From NCBI GenBank assembly GCA_013368375.1, contig JAACJP010000015.1, positions 744,001 through 808,000 on the forward strand: a stretch of DNA of 64,000 bases, written 5' to 3'. The first letter of the stretch is position 1; every line of letters starts with the position of its first letter. The translations under genes and the position numbers were made by a program. The notes beneath the pieces were generated by a model. The model did not search any database, was not told the origin of the DNA, and saw nothing but the letters and a program-made list of their open reading frames with translations. The stretch comes from Tricholomella constricta. Its lineage: Eukaryota; Basidiomycota; Agaricomycetes; Agaricales; Lyophyllaceae. Below, one piece after another: positions 1 through 11,544 of this stretch.

Positions 1-1896
1 CCATTTCGAAGGCTCCGTCTTATCGCATGACTCAACGTTCCAAGGGTCTTCAGACATCTATGAGCCTCAACAGGAAACCTGTCGATAGCTTGGTCAGTAA
101 GCGTCCTTCTGGCCGAACAATGTTCTGTCACTTGACTGCCCTGCACTACCGTTCCCCGAAGGGCAAGATATTTGAATTAGCACGGAACTCGAGTTCCGCG
201 TCCTTTGATCTATCTCGATTCTCGATTATACGAATGTTCTACCCAGCTGAAGCAGCAGGGCGGGCATGCAATCGTTCGTCTGGGCTGAATACTAGTGTCA
301 CTCTCGTTTCGCTGCAGCTATCTGGACTGTGCATCCACTTTCTTCCTGCCTTTGTGTGTATGATTAAACCAGCGAATTACCTCAGTCAGAATCATCAAAG
401 GCTTGGATTCTCTGTCCCGTCTTCCCCGAAGGGAAAGGTCTACTCCGTCACCCTCATCTATCTACACGGCTCCATATCTCACCGCGTAGTCGTTATCGAT
501 GTGATACGGGCTTATTTGACTTTGAGCCCTCAAATTGCCCGCAAGTTTCCTCGAAGGGAAAGGACTTGTGGCAGCCGGGCGGCTCATGGATGGCGCGATT
601 TGTGTCTGTAAGTGGAGACTTACGACACGCACACCTCTTTTATAATATTAGAAGGATTCATCGATATCTATGACTAGTGAATCTACTGCAGACGTCCTTG
701 GTCACCACCGTCTTGGACAATTTCTCTAGAACAGCATATCTGTAAGTTTCCCAGAGGATACGAGTAAGATCGTTCAGTAGATACACTGTGTCTGCTCTGC
801 GTGTTCAAGCGTAAAAGCTAGGTGACATTTGACAGGTGTTTTGAGAAGATCAATGAAAATATGCGCTGTTCTCCAAGGCTATCGTATTAAAGGCCCAGAA
901 TGCATGTATTTCGCAACGCTGCACACGTCAAAGGTGGTCATAATCTTTTCAACACGTTTCAAACTCCTGGTATATGGAACCAGCTACGCCGCTCAAGGTC
1001 GGTCACCTCAGATAAAAGAATTCCATCAGCGCCGGAAAACAAGGAATCCCTACAGGGTCTGGATGCACCCTTTTTAAATTCTCATGTCCTCGAAGAGTGT
1101 CTCAGCCTAGAGAACCTTATCATCTACCTCCCGGACCACTGGCATCGGGACATTGTTTCGCGCTCTGCTCTGAATCGCCAGCGCCCGCCCATCGAAGCGG
1201 GTGCGCGCGCAACAGACTCGATTACGAATTGTCACTATTACAAAGCGCGCAGCACGGATTACCGTCGCCCTGCTTGATGAGATTGCTTATACCACATGCG
1301 CAGTGTGCGGGCGGGAACTTGTGGGCTCGAAGGATAGATAGCTCTTGGCCTTCAAGAAGGTTACTATCTCAGCCAAAAGGAATTGGAGCCGCACTTAAGG
1401 TGGGTACGCGTCTGCCGAAGAGCTGAAGGGGAACAAAGGGAGCTCGCCTGGACTTCAGGCGGCGTAGTAGGCAATGTGAAAGGGTTCACAGTCGAATTAT
1501 AAAGCATGCGGAACGCAGTGGCAGGCGAGGTCAGGATCCATTCAATCAGTGAGGTAATTCTCCAGAGCATGCATGCAACAAAACAAGGCGGGAAGATACG
1601 GGAAGGAGCGTGGAAAGCCCGCAATGCAGATGCAGCGGGCTGGGAGAGATGAGATGAGATGGGAGGGAAAGAGAGACGGAGGGAAAGGAGCGTGTATGTG
1701 GACGGCTGAAGGTCCCAAAAACCAAGTATTCCAAAAAAACAGAAATTATTAAGTACGGTCGCAAAAAAAAAAAAAACACGGAGGGTCAGTCACGGTCATT
1801 TATCCTATCCACGGCGCGGCGCGGCGCGAGAGAGTCAGAGAGTCAAGAGTCCAAAGTAAGCTTCCTTCAAAAGTGTCTGTTGATATGGCGCACGAT
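1..1896. other. No supported gene; spaced TTCCCCGAAGGG-like repeats
   Basis: I see no protein family here. A plus-strand frame stays open over about 27-611, but its translation has no recognisable domain and no convincing splice structure. Three near-copies of a short motif (TTCCCCGAAGGG followed by an A-rich tail) occur near 153, 421 and 546; the last has one change. Around 1766-1778 there is an A-run, and near 1813-1826 a GGCGC-type simple repeat. Confidence 0.5.
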
Positions 1897-3186
1897 TCAA
1901 TGTGAGCCAAGCAAGAGATGTACCCTCCTCAACCGCCGCAACATCTTCTTCCACCACACCTGGGAGCCACCGTGACTTTTCGATTCCAGCGCGGCGTCCT
2001 TGGTGCTTGTCGTGGACCGATGATCCAGCGGGGTGACCGAGGGGGGCCGGGATGGGGCAGGGGATGGGGGCCGGGATGGGCAGGGACTGGGAGGGTGAGA
2101 GGAGTAGACTGAGGGTGATTCGCGTCCGGAACCGGGGAGCATATCAAGGTCGTAGAGATTCATTCCGCCACGGTAGCCAAGGGCGAGGTCCAGCGCAGCA
2201 TCGATTCTCAGATCCATCACGATGCCAGTATCCAGCTTCCGTATCTCCTCCGGTGACAGGCTCGGCCTTGCTGCCGACGGCGGGTCCGCCACCACGGGTC
2301 TCTCGGCGCTCGCGTCTTCGCCTTCGACGACGGGTGCGGGGAGCTGAGACGTCGATGCGGGTGTCGACGCCGCTGGGTCGGATTCGGAAGAGCCGCTCAG
2401 GACGGTGTGCATGAACGACGCCCATTCGCCGGGGTTATCTGCACCGAGACCTTCGATCTGGATCTCAGGCGAGGGCGTGGGTGGCTCGAGCTCGACCGCA
2501 AACGACCGGCTCCTGTGGCGCGAAGGGAGCGTCGACGGGCGGCGGTTCAGGACGCTCCATTCTGGGGACACCGACCGCTGCGAGGGGTGGAAGGCCTCCG
2601 AGTCCAAGGACGTCGAGCGTACCGCCGAGAAGAGCACACCGTTTTCGTTGACGCCTTCCACAGAGCCGACCCCGCTCCATTCTTTCCGCCTGTTAGTGTC
2701 GATCGGGGTTCCGCGCCCGACGTATTTCATGAGAGGCCATGAGCCCCGGACGGCGGCATTTGCAGTGGCGGGCGAGAGGCGAGGCGAAGTATCTGTCCTC
2801 GGCGAAGCCCCCGGGGACTGGGTGGGGGAGTACGAATGGCGGGACGTGGACGTTCTCGGCGAGGCTGTTGGCGATACGGAACGCGCATCGGTATATATCG
2901 ATGCAGGGGGGGACGGCGGGGGCGAGAGGCATGAGAGGTCGAGTTCGAACTCTGTAAATCCCTCGAATGCTGGCATGTCGACGGCGGCAGCGGCGGCGGC
3001 GTCCTGGACGCCATGAACAGTCACTTCGTCTCCGTCATTGGACTCGCGCAGGGGCACGGACGTCGCTTCGGCCTGAGCAGCCGCTATGGCGTCTCGTATG
3101 AGCTTGGGATCGACCCTGGGCAGGAAGAAACGGCGTAAGTCGAGCCTCAAATGGAGGTATGTATGGGTTCCGCCAGCGTCCTCCAC
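1897..3186 (-). CDS. Ser/Pro-rich hypothetical protein, 5' end unresolved
   Basis: An open frame of about 430 codons rich in Ser, Pro and Thr, with clusters of SPxxSP and PSRPPS type that suggest a disordered, possibly phosphorylated protein. The first part (LDLRRFFLPRVDPKLIRDAI) looks folded, and a second ordered-looking segment is KYVGRGTPIDTNRRKEW near residue 155. The C-terminus is strongly basic (WWKKMLRRLRRVHLLL). The frame opens with GTG at 3186, not ATG, so the true start is probably in an upstream exon; the first internal ATG is at 2976. The VGRGTPID motif, and a following W-x2-F motif, recur in the next minus-strand gene (4798-8876), which suggests a common family. Function is unknown. 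Coding status rests on frame length, composition and that shared motif. Confidence 0.55.
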   Translation of the reverse strand: MEDAGGTHTYLHLRLDLRRFFLPRVDPKLIRDAIAAAQAEATSVPLRESNDGDEVTVHGVQDAAAAAAVDMPAFEGFTEFELDLSCLSPPPSPPASIYTDARSVSPTASPRTSTSRHSYSPTQSPGASPRTDTSPRLSPATANAAVRGSWPLMKYVGRGTPIDTNRRKEWSGVGSVEGVNENGVLFSAVRSTSLDSEAFHPSQRSVSPEWSVLNRRPSTLPSRHRSRSFAVELEPPTPSPEIQIEGLGADNPGEWASFMHTVLSGSSESDPAASTPASTSQLPAPVVEGEDASAERPVVADPPSAARPSLSPEEIRKLDTGIVMDLRIDAALDLALGYRGGMNLYDLDMLPGSGRESPSVYSSHPPSPCPSRPPSPAPSRPPSVTPLDHRSTTSTKDAALESKSHGGSQVWWKKMLRRLRRVHLLLGSH

Positions 3187-4487
3187 TGACTTATACAGGG
3201 GATGCTTACATTCCTGTCATCCTTCTGTTCTGTTATGTCTTGAGGGTCCAAGTGCTGATAGCAGGTCCACCTTGTAGGAATCGGGGGCGAGTTGAGGAGG
3301 GACGCGGCAGGCAACAAAGGGGCGGGATTCGCTGGAGGAGGGCAGGAAACAACAACCGGGACACAAAATGCAAGGGTCGAAATGACCCTTTGGATTAGGC
3401 CACGGAGAGCTCGGGGATTTATGAACATCCGTGTTCTGGAAACATGATGCAGACGGCGTTTACGTTCTCATTGGCGCCTTCTTGGTGCGAAGAGTCAGGA
3501 AAGATCCTTGGAGGTGCGGGAGAAGGCCCAATCAAGGTCAATATAAACAATGTGGCAGGAGCACGGCTGCAGGGGAGAAAAACGTTTAAAAGGGGTGGTC
3601 GCAGGAAGGAGCCACGATGGAGCGATTGCCTGCTTTCAAGGCCCAGAATACAGAGCACAAGCGGCCAGCTGGCGTGGTCAAAGTGATGTCGAGGTTAAGT
3701 TTCTTTGTAAATCAAGGTGTAAGTTTCAGAGTGGAGGCTTTCGAGCTTCTTACCATACGGCAACGTAACGTTGACGTTTTCGGGCTGCGAGGGCCATTAC
3801 GTGCAATAAAACCCGGCAAGTAGCCGCACGACGCCGCGATCATGATCGCACAGAAACGCGTGTACGCTAAAAGACGGGGTGTTTGGGCTTGGAAACTCGG
3901 GTGGGATTGCAGGCCTCGAGCATACATTTGGCCCCGCAGCCACCATAGGTAAAGAGATGTAAGGACAGAGGTTCGTGGAGCACAACAAACAGGAGGTGTG
4001 TCTCGATGGAGTGTCTAGGCCTTCTGTTGACAGGGGCGTGTCGGCGAAGATTCAGCGGTTGGTAACCGAGGCAGTGTTCCGAAGCGCTCATTACGGTCAA
4101 GATGAACAGCAAGTAGCCTCCTCGGGAATCAGATCTATGGAGCGAGGGGAGGCTGGAGCCGAGGCATACTAATAGTGCTGCTGAGGCTCCATTCGCGCAA
4201 ATACAAAATGCTGAGCTGCAAAATTTTGGTGCAATGTGCTGCTGAGGCTAGGGTGCTAGCAAAACCATCCATGATCTCCAAACAATAATTCCTGTCAAGC
4301 TCCTGGCATGACCACCGTGTATACTCATCGACAACAAACGAAAGAGCCTTAACAAGCAGCAACAACATACGGGGTACACACAACAGTCACTTACTTACCA
4401 CACCCACTCTTTAAATTCGACGTCTATATTTCAGGCCAGTACAACGTACAACTAAGCCTAAGCGTACAAGTAGCGATAACCAGACAA
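3187..4487. other. Intergenic, no supported gene
   Basis: Only short frames without recognisable domains are present. This may include the missing 5' exon(s) of the minus-strand gene ending at 1897: a GTGGAC donor and a TAAGTCAG acceptor near 3190-3275 could join an upstream exon in frame, but no ATG can be assigned. Nothing else stands out. Confidence 0.4.
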
Positions 4488-4553
4488 CACATTGACAGGG
4501 GTAGCTATACGAAGGAGATAGCACATTGACAGGGGTAGCTATACGAAGGAGAT

Positions 4554-4555
<2 letters not shown>
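4488..4555 (+). repeat. 34-bp direct tandem duplication
   Basis: Two back-to-back copies (4488-4521 and 4522-4555) of a 34-bp unit beginning CACATTGACAGGGG. They appear identical. A GA-rich microsatellite follows directly. Confidence 0.9.
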
Positions 4556-4591
<36 letters not shown>

Positions 4592-4592
4592 G
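4553..4592 (+). repeat. GA-rich microsatellite
   Basis: Mostly (GA)n with a few AAAG interruptions. It lies downstream of the stop codon of the large minus-strand gene at 4798. Confidence 0.85.
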
Positions 4593-4797
4593 ATTTCCAA
4601 AGCATGCATGGATATATAGAATAGATATATAAATAGATACCAGGGGGGGCACACCGTACACCATACACCGTACAGCGAGATTTCTGAGCACGGCGAGAGA
4701 CAAAGAAAAATTGAGAAAAAAAAACGGAAAAACAGAAACACTAGATGGTGGGTGGATAGCGGATGGCGGGAAAGAAAGCACGAGCACGAGCAACACT

Positions 4798-7700
4798 TCA
4801 GCCCAGCGCAAAGCTCAGCGTACTCGTCGGGCCCGCCTCAAACTCCATCCCCATCCCCACGCCCGCCCCCTCCCTCTCCAAACCACCAGGTGACGTAGGC
4901 GACGGCGGCGGCGCAAGCCAGCCCGACCCCACCCCACCAACACCAACCCCCACCCCAACACCCACACCAACTCCAACGCCCACACCAACTCCAACGCCAG
5001 CACCGACACCGACGGCCATACCAATGCCGACGCCAACACCAAGGCCCATATTGAACATCCCCAGCCCAACACCCATACCCATCCCCACACCCATGCCCAT
5101 GCCCATGCCCATGCCTACGTTCATGCCTACGTTGATGTAGTCGTCCCCGGAAAAGAAGCCGCCCATGCCCATGCCCATGTTCATGTTCATGTTCGTGTTC
5201 ATGCCGAGGAGGTCGAGCGCGGGCGGCGGGGAGGCGGGAACGGAAGGGGACGGCGGAGGGGGAGGGGGGACGAGGTCGAGGGAGAGGGAGAGAGGGGGAA
5301 GCGCAGGTGCAGGTGCGGGCGCGTGCGCGTGGGAGTGGGAGTGTTGACGAATATCCAAAGTTTCCTCTACATCCATGCCAATACCCATGCCCGTCCCGCG
5401 ACTGCTGCCGCCACCGCCACCGCTACCGCTACACCCACCACCCCCCGCATCCCGCCTCAAGCTCTCAAAAAAAGCATCCCACACGGTCTGGTCCGGCTCA
5501 CTTGCAGCGCCTACATCCGGCACCATCTGCTGCAGTGGCTGTTGTGGTTGCCTATACCCCTCACCCCCCCTCCTCCTCTCACCCACCCCCCTTCCCCTCC
5601 CCCTTCCCCTCCCACTCCCACTTTCACCCCCCCGGGATCCTCTAACCAACGCCCTCCCCCTCCCCTCCTCCTCCCTTCCATTTCCACCCCCACCCCCCGA
5701 AGCCAGGCCCCCACCAACACCAACACCAACAGCAAGCCCCCACCGCCCCGGCCCAAGCGCCCACTGCGCCCCCCTCGCCCGGTCCACAGGCGTCCCCCGC
5801 CCAACCAACACCTGCGCTCCCGTAATCTCCATGTGCCGCAACGTGTGCGCCGGGATCGACGCCAGCCGCGGCGGCGGAACCGGCAGTGTCGGCTCGTAGG
5901 CGTGTCCGCGCGCTTGTCCCTGTCCTTGTCCTTGTCCGGGTCCGGGCATGCGCACGTGCGGAGGTGTGGGCGTGGGTGTGGGTGAGGGTGAGGGTGGGGG
6001 CGGTGCTGTTGGGCGCGCTGGTGGTTGGGTCTGTTGAGCTTGAGCTTGAGCTTGAGTTGGCGATGGCGCTGGCGCTGGGAGAGACGTGTGTAGACGTGGC
6101 GGAATCGAAGCCAAAGCAGAGTTGGATCGTTGTCGATTAAGCGGCTGCGGTGATGGCATCGCCAACGCCACCGCCGACGACGATGCAGGTTCCATCGACT
6201 GATGTGGCGGTAAGTCTCTCTGTCTCAAGGCCTGCTCCTGCTCCTGCCTCTCCTCCTCCTCCTCCCCAACCGCATCCCCACCCTCACCCGCATCCCCGTT
6301 TCCGCTCCGCCCACCAAACCCCTCATAAACCGGGCTAGGCGGTACATAAAACGCCAACTCCCTCCCCCCCGTCCCCGCCCCCGCCCCCGCACCCCTCGCC
6401 GCCTCCCCCTCCCCGTCCAGCGCAGCCCCCGCCCTCCGTCCCCCGCCCAGCGCAGACGAAAGCTCGGCATTGAACGACGGATCATGCGCATACGCCTCCG
6501 GGTCCACCTCCCCCTCCGCATCCACGTCTTCCTCCTCCTCCTCCTCCTCCTCCTCCAAGTCAAGCCGCCGCCTCCTGCGTTTCCGCACACGCACCCGCTC
6601 CCCTTTATCATCCCAGACCACATCCCCATCCCCATCTGCGTCGTCCTCGTCCTCGTCCTCGTCGTCGTATTCATCATCAAGCTCACTCTCATAATCGCTC
6701 CAGTCCTCCCCGCTGCTGCTCCCCCCATCCCCATCCCCCTCCCCTTCCCCCTCTTTATCAGCCTCACGCGCGTCCCCATCCCCATCCCCGTCCCCGTCTA
6801 AAGACCCAACAACGCCAGGCACATAAACCCGCCACGGGCGGGGGTATCCATGCGTCAGAAAATAGTCCTCCGCCTCTTGCTCCACAAAATTGCGGATCGT
6901 ACCTGGGGAATAACGGTGTTGCCTGCAACACCAACACACACCCGTCAGCTTAGGCTCAAAACGAAGAACGAAAGGGGTGGGGGGGGGGGGAAGGGGGGGG
7001 GGGGGGGGAAGAAGAAAGAAGAGAGAATGACGTACAGCGCCCACACCCGTGTCCTGCACGCCGTCTTCCATAGCCCTGGGTTTACTGCCTTCTTGGGCTG
7101 CTGCTGCTGGGGTTGTTGTTGGTGTTGTTGTTGTTGTTGGTGTTGGTGTTGTCGTTGTTGTTGCTGCTGCTGGTACTGCGGCTGGTGTTGTTGTTGTTGT
7201 TGCTGCTGCTGCTGCTGACGGGACTGTTCCTCCTCCCGCTGCTCCTCCTCCTCCTGCTGCGGTATCTGTACCTGTACTTGGGGATACACCTGCCCTTGCC
7301 CCAGGTCCTGGTCCTGCTGTCCCTGGAGGTACTGCTGAGGCGCGACCTGGGACTGAGCCTCGGCCTCTTGCGGAAGCAAAGGGGCCGGAGCCGCGGCCGG
7401 GGGAGAGGCGGAGGGGAAGGGAGGCGGGATATATGCGCTCCTCCGCGCCTGCTGTAGCTCGGTATCTGTATCCATATCCATATCCGTATCCACGTCCATA
7501 TTCATAGACAGTTCCATATCCACATCTGTATGCGTGGGGGCACCAGGCCCAGGCCCAGCCCCTCCCGCGCATCCGAGTTCGAGTTCGAGTTCGGGTTCGA
7601 GTTCGGGTCGGGGCACAAGTGTAGGTATCGCGATCCTCAACGGCGGTGGCGACATAGGAGAGGGGCACGCGCGCGCCTGTGCAGGCTCCAGCTCCTGCTC

Positions 7701-8876
7701 CTGCATCAACATGCAAGCTGCTCCCTCTTGCCCTTTGCCTCTGCCTTTCCCTCCTCCTTGCCCTTGCCCTTCTTCCTCTACGCTTTGGCGAATCACTTCC
7801 CGCTCCCGCTCCGGCTCTGGTGCTGGCGGGGGTGCTTCAACGCCCTGTCGGCCATCGTCGACGTCGACGTCCATCCCATCCACACCAACACCCATGCTCC
7901 CAACGTCGACATGGACTCGGAACGGCGTTCCGATGGGAGGAGGAGGAGGAGCGAGCGCTTGTCTGCGCCCCGTAGTCTTGATCTTGGTGGAAGCCGTAGT
8001 GGCCGTGGTCGTGCCAGAGGGGATAGCACCAGCGCGACGTGGGGAGGTGCGTTTCGGGCTCGAGCTCGTGTTCGTGTAGGAAGAGAGCAGCGTGCCGGTC
8101 GCTGCTGCTGCTGGAGGTGGTGGTGGCGCCTGTGCCGCTTTGGGCGGGAAAATGGTGGAGGGGCGGGGCCGTTTCCTCTTATGTGGAGTCGTTGGAGCGG
8201 TGGTGGTGGTAGAAGCAACAGTTCCGGAGGACCGGAGCTTCTTGGGTAGTGGTGAAGTCGCCGTCGCCGTCGGCGCCGATACTGTCGCTGTCTTGCGTGG
8301 AGAGCGGCGGAGCCCTGACATGGATGCCAGCGGCGGTGTCGGTGTCGAGAGCTGCGTGTCCACGGGGTCAGCGAACGTTGTAGAGCATAGATCAAGAAAG
8401 AGAGAGAAAAAACGTACAGCAGCTATAGCATTCTCCTTTCTCCTCGTCCGCACTTGGCGGGCCGGGGCTCGGCCCGTCGAGGTGCAGTCTCTTTCTCGGT
8501 CTGGCGGGGCAAGGTCGGGCGGGGGCGAGGACAATGGGGAACGGGCAAAGTGTTTCTGTGTGCGGGTGGGGATGGGGCCGGCGCCGAGTGCGGGTTGGGG
8601 GATCTGGAGGCCCAAGAGGGCAAAGTGGAGGAGTGGCGAGGGGTTGGGTGGCGTGGGGGAGGAGAGGCGGCGGCGTTTCTCGGCACGGAGGGCGCGGGGG
8701 GTGGTGGATGGGAGGGCTTGTATGGGGGAAACGGCATCGCGGGATCGTTTGCGCGAGGGTTGGGGTGGTGTTGGGATGGGGGCGGGGGTAGGTGTGGGTG
8801 GTGGTTGGGATTGTGCAAGCGAGTGGGCACGGAGACTGCGCCTGAGTGGCGAGTCGGCAGGGTTCGGTGGTGGCAT
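4798..8876 (-). CDS. Large low-complexity hypothetical protein (three exons)
   Basis: Exons on the minus strand: 8876-8418, 8351-7036 and 6922-4798. The junctions close in frame (GT donors, CAG acceptors) and give about 1299 aa. The start is the ATG at 8876; codons upstream in the frame lack an ATG. The N-terminal third is Ser/Thr/Pro/Arg rich with possible nuclear-localisation patches (RKRSRD, AEKRRR). Then come Asp/Met repeats (DVDMDMDTD type), a long Gln-rich block (about 50 residues, many Q runs), and the only well ordered-looking part, spanning exon junction 2 ([17 protein letters not shown], then [18 protein letters not shown]). After an acidic block comes [15 protein letters not shown], shared with the neighbouring gene at 1897, then WDAFFESL. 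The C-terminus is a run of MGMGVGVG repeats. Function unknown; a nuclear regulatory role is only a guess from composition. Intron 2 carries long C runs on the coding strand. Confidence 0.6.
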
Positions 8877-9662
8877 GGTGGACAGTGTTTGTTTGGAGGG
8901 CACGCCGTCGGCGTCGGGCTAATAAACGTTGAGTGCGAGACAGCGACGTCGTGGCAGCCAAAGTACGTACAATTGTTGTCGTCACCGGAGCCGCACACGT
9001 ACGGCGAGGTTTACCTGGTGGACGAAGGGCAGAAGCACTGAACTCTTTTCCCACGCACTCCCTTCAAAACAATCACAACGCGGCTCCGCTAAATTTTTCA
9101 TCACTCTGTCACGTGCTTGCGCACGGGCTTTCTTCAAGTTGTCGTGGCGACGCGTAAGAGAGAGACTCAGAGAGGAAGGGGAGGAGGATGCAAGCGCGTC
9201 GCGTTTGCCTGTCTTGCGATCGTGGCTGTTGTCGAGATCGCTTCCATCTATATTATCCTCCAGGGGCGCCAAATCGGCACACACACACACCCTCGCAGTC
9301 CCGATCTCGCATTTGTATTTTAAACATACAGCCCCTAATCCAAAACGATATATCAAACCCCAAATGCCGATCAAACTCAAACACGACCGACACACACGCT
9401 CGTTCTCAAGCAACTTCGACATTCGCCAGATCCGACGTACCAGGATGTGGTTACAGTTCAGCTGGAGCCTCGATCCGCTGTGATAGTTCGCCGTCTCCCC
9501 CGAGTCCATGCTGAGGCCTGGGCAGGCGCCCTGAAGCAGTTGAGATCTCGTAGCACCGCTGCAGGCCCTGCTGAAGAACTAGGGAGGATGAGTGATGTAC
9601 ATGCGCGCAAATGGTGTGAGCAGGTCGAGGTGGACACAAGTGCGTATATAGGACGATCATTG

Positions 9663-9695
9663 GATATTGAATATTGAATATTGAATATTGAATAT
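9663..9695 (+). repeat. ATATTGA heptamer microsatellite
   Basis: About four and a half copies of ATATTGA. It is short and intergenic. Confidence 0.9.
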
Positions 9696-9867
9696 GGAGA
9701 CTCTCTGAGACGGGATACGGACATGACACCACCGCCGGTAGCGCCTCCCCGACATCACCAGTACCAGGCATCCGTGCTTCAACGCTCGACGTACTCAACG
9801 CCGTTTAGTTGACGAGTTCAGAGGGACGCTGTCCCAACCCCGCGGAGGATGCAGAATAGGAAGACCG

Positions 9868-10090
9868 CCCAATGGAGGAGCTTGGGAATCAATTTGACGT
9901 CAGGATAGTAGGAGCGCGTAGAAAACTTCAAGTTCAAGGAAGGACATTTGGCGATGGCGAGTTCGAGGACCTTGCGTCCGAGGGAGAGCACCTCAACAAG
10001 TCGATGTGCGCGGCGGTTACGGTATGCTTACGACGTCATCTAACAGATAATCCAGCTCTCTCTTTATCTTTATCTGAACCTATACTGGTT
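9868..10090 (+). repeat. Degenerate direct repeat, copy 1
   Basis: Shares with 10890-11115 the blocks GAGGAGCTTGGGAATCAAT, a GAGCTCG/GAGTTCGAGGACC-like block, CCTTGCGTCC, GGGAGAGCAC and AAGTCGAT, then a TAC...TATGCTTACG block and AGCTCTCTTT. Copies are about 1 kb apart, same orientation, with many differences and indels. Confidence 0.65.
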
Positions 10091-10889
10091 ATCTGAACAG
10101 TATAGATATGGCGCGCGCAGCAGGGCCCTAGCTCTAACTGGATGCCTGCTCTCGGCCACGCGAAGCAGCTGAGATCTTGTTTGTGTACAGCACACACACG
10201 CGGGCAAGTGGGAGCGAATCTGTCCCGGTCTGGCGCGCCACGCGAAGATACATTGACACGGGCCACGATTTGGATAGCATCAATTGAAAGGGGAGCACAG
10301 ATCTAGAACCGTGATGAGGACCATAGGCCCGCGCTGAACTTACGCCGACGACGGCGCACGGACTGGTTCGTCAAGCTCAAGGGGTGTGCACAACGCCGTG
10401 GGCCCACGTTCGGGGGAGGGGGTGGGACTACTCCATCCTCTTTATGGTCATCGACTCGGATCAACCTCAGCACACAACTCGGAAAGTAGGGGACGTCCTG
10501 GCTACTGATCATCAGGCAGCCAGGCGTGCTATGCGTCTGATAGTACTAAAGCAACCGCGGCACCGTGACTAGCTACGAATGGACGGCTCCGCCGGACGTG
10601 TGATGTGTTTACGGGGAGTTGCATGTGCTATGTGCTGCCATGTGCTGTGTGTTATGTAGGGCTCCAGAATTCGCCTTCGAGGTCTGAGCTAGAGGGCGAC
10701 GCGAACTTCAAAGCCCAACGAGGACAGCACAGCATTAGAAGGGGTGGGGATAGGAACCCGCCGGCGAAGTGGACTCGACGCACGCACCCGACACCAACGC
10801 GCGTTATGAGAAGGGGGACACTCTACCGACCACGACCACGCGGAGGAATGCAGGATGTCAGGAAGGATAAGGATAACTTAAATTTAATG

Positions 10890-11115
10890 GCGCCGAGGAG
10901 CTTGGGAATCAATCTTGTGTTGCGACGGAATTGGAGAGGAGCGTGGAGACGACGACGTCGGCGATCATGATTGCGAGCTCGCGGACCTTGCGTCCCAGGG
11001 AGAGCACTCAATAAGTCGATATGCGAGTGGATTACTGGCGGTAATCACGTATGGCTTACGATTGTCGTTATCCTCAAGGTGACTACAATCTACAGATAAT
11101 CTAGCTCTCTTTGAT
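10890..11115 (+). repeat. Degenerate direct repeat, copy 2
   Basis: Partner of 9868-10090, same orientation. Read on the minus strand, this copy gives the better open frame (GRKVRELAIMIADVVVST). That hints the repeat was once coding on the minus strand. Confidence 0.65.
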
Positions 11116-11544
11116 CTATATAGTATGATTGCTTGTGCCTAATATGCTGATTGTCTGCAAAAAGTACAGTCATATGACACGTCCAAATGCTCCCATCCGC
11201 TCCGAGCGTACATTGCATGGACTGTATAGCGGATGAACTGTCCCGACATTTACCCTTCGCCAACTCCGAAGTTTCCCAACCCTTATATCATACACAAAAC
11301 ACGGGGACTCCACGGGACCCATCTCTCGCTTCCCTTCCCGAATGCCAATGGCCACTATCATCGCCATGACTCGGACACGTACCACATCCCGCTCCTCACA
11401 CACCTTCCCCTTCCCCTTCCTCCCCCTCTTCCTCCTGCTCAGACTCCTCTTAATTGCGTCCCCCGTGTTCGTCGTGCGTGCCATTCCTCTTCCCTGATGC
11501 AATCCCCCATCGAGAAGCCTTAGATCCCACAAAATGATGATTAG

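Larger units (their letters stand above)
8877..11544. other. Intergenic, no recognised gene; degenerate repeats
   Basis: Contains a short microsatellite (9663-9695) and a degenerate direct duplication (about 9868 and 10890). In the minus-strand reading of both duplicate copies a similar peptide can be read (LSLGRKV-ELAI followed by LIPKLL), so they may be eroded copies of one exon; I do not recognise the family. No intact gene is supported. The 5' flank of the 8876 gene (8877-9500) shows open frames on both strands but no motif. Confidence 0.4.

Noticed and set aside
27..611. 195-codon open frame on the plus strand
   Set aside because: No domain, no splice pattern, and translation looks like random non-coding sequence.
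5323..5985. Long plus-strand frames opposite the 4798-8876 gene
   Set aside because: They mirror the repeats of the minus-strand gene, whose splice junctions close and restore an ordered segment.
8392..9054. 220-codon minus-strand frame overlapping the start of the large gene
   Set aside because: Different frame from the supported exon 1; composition is a shifted reading of the same Pro/Arg-rich sequence.
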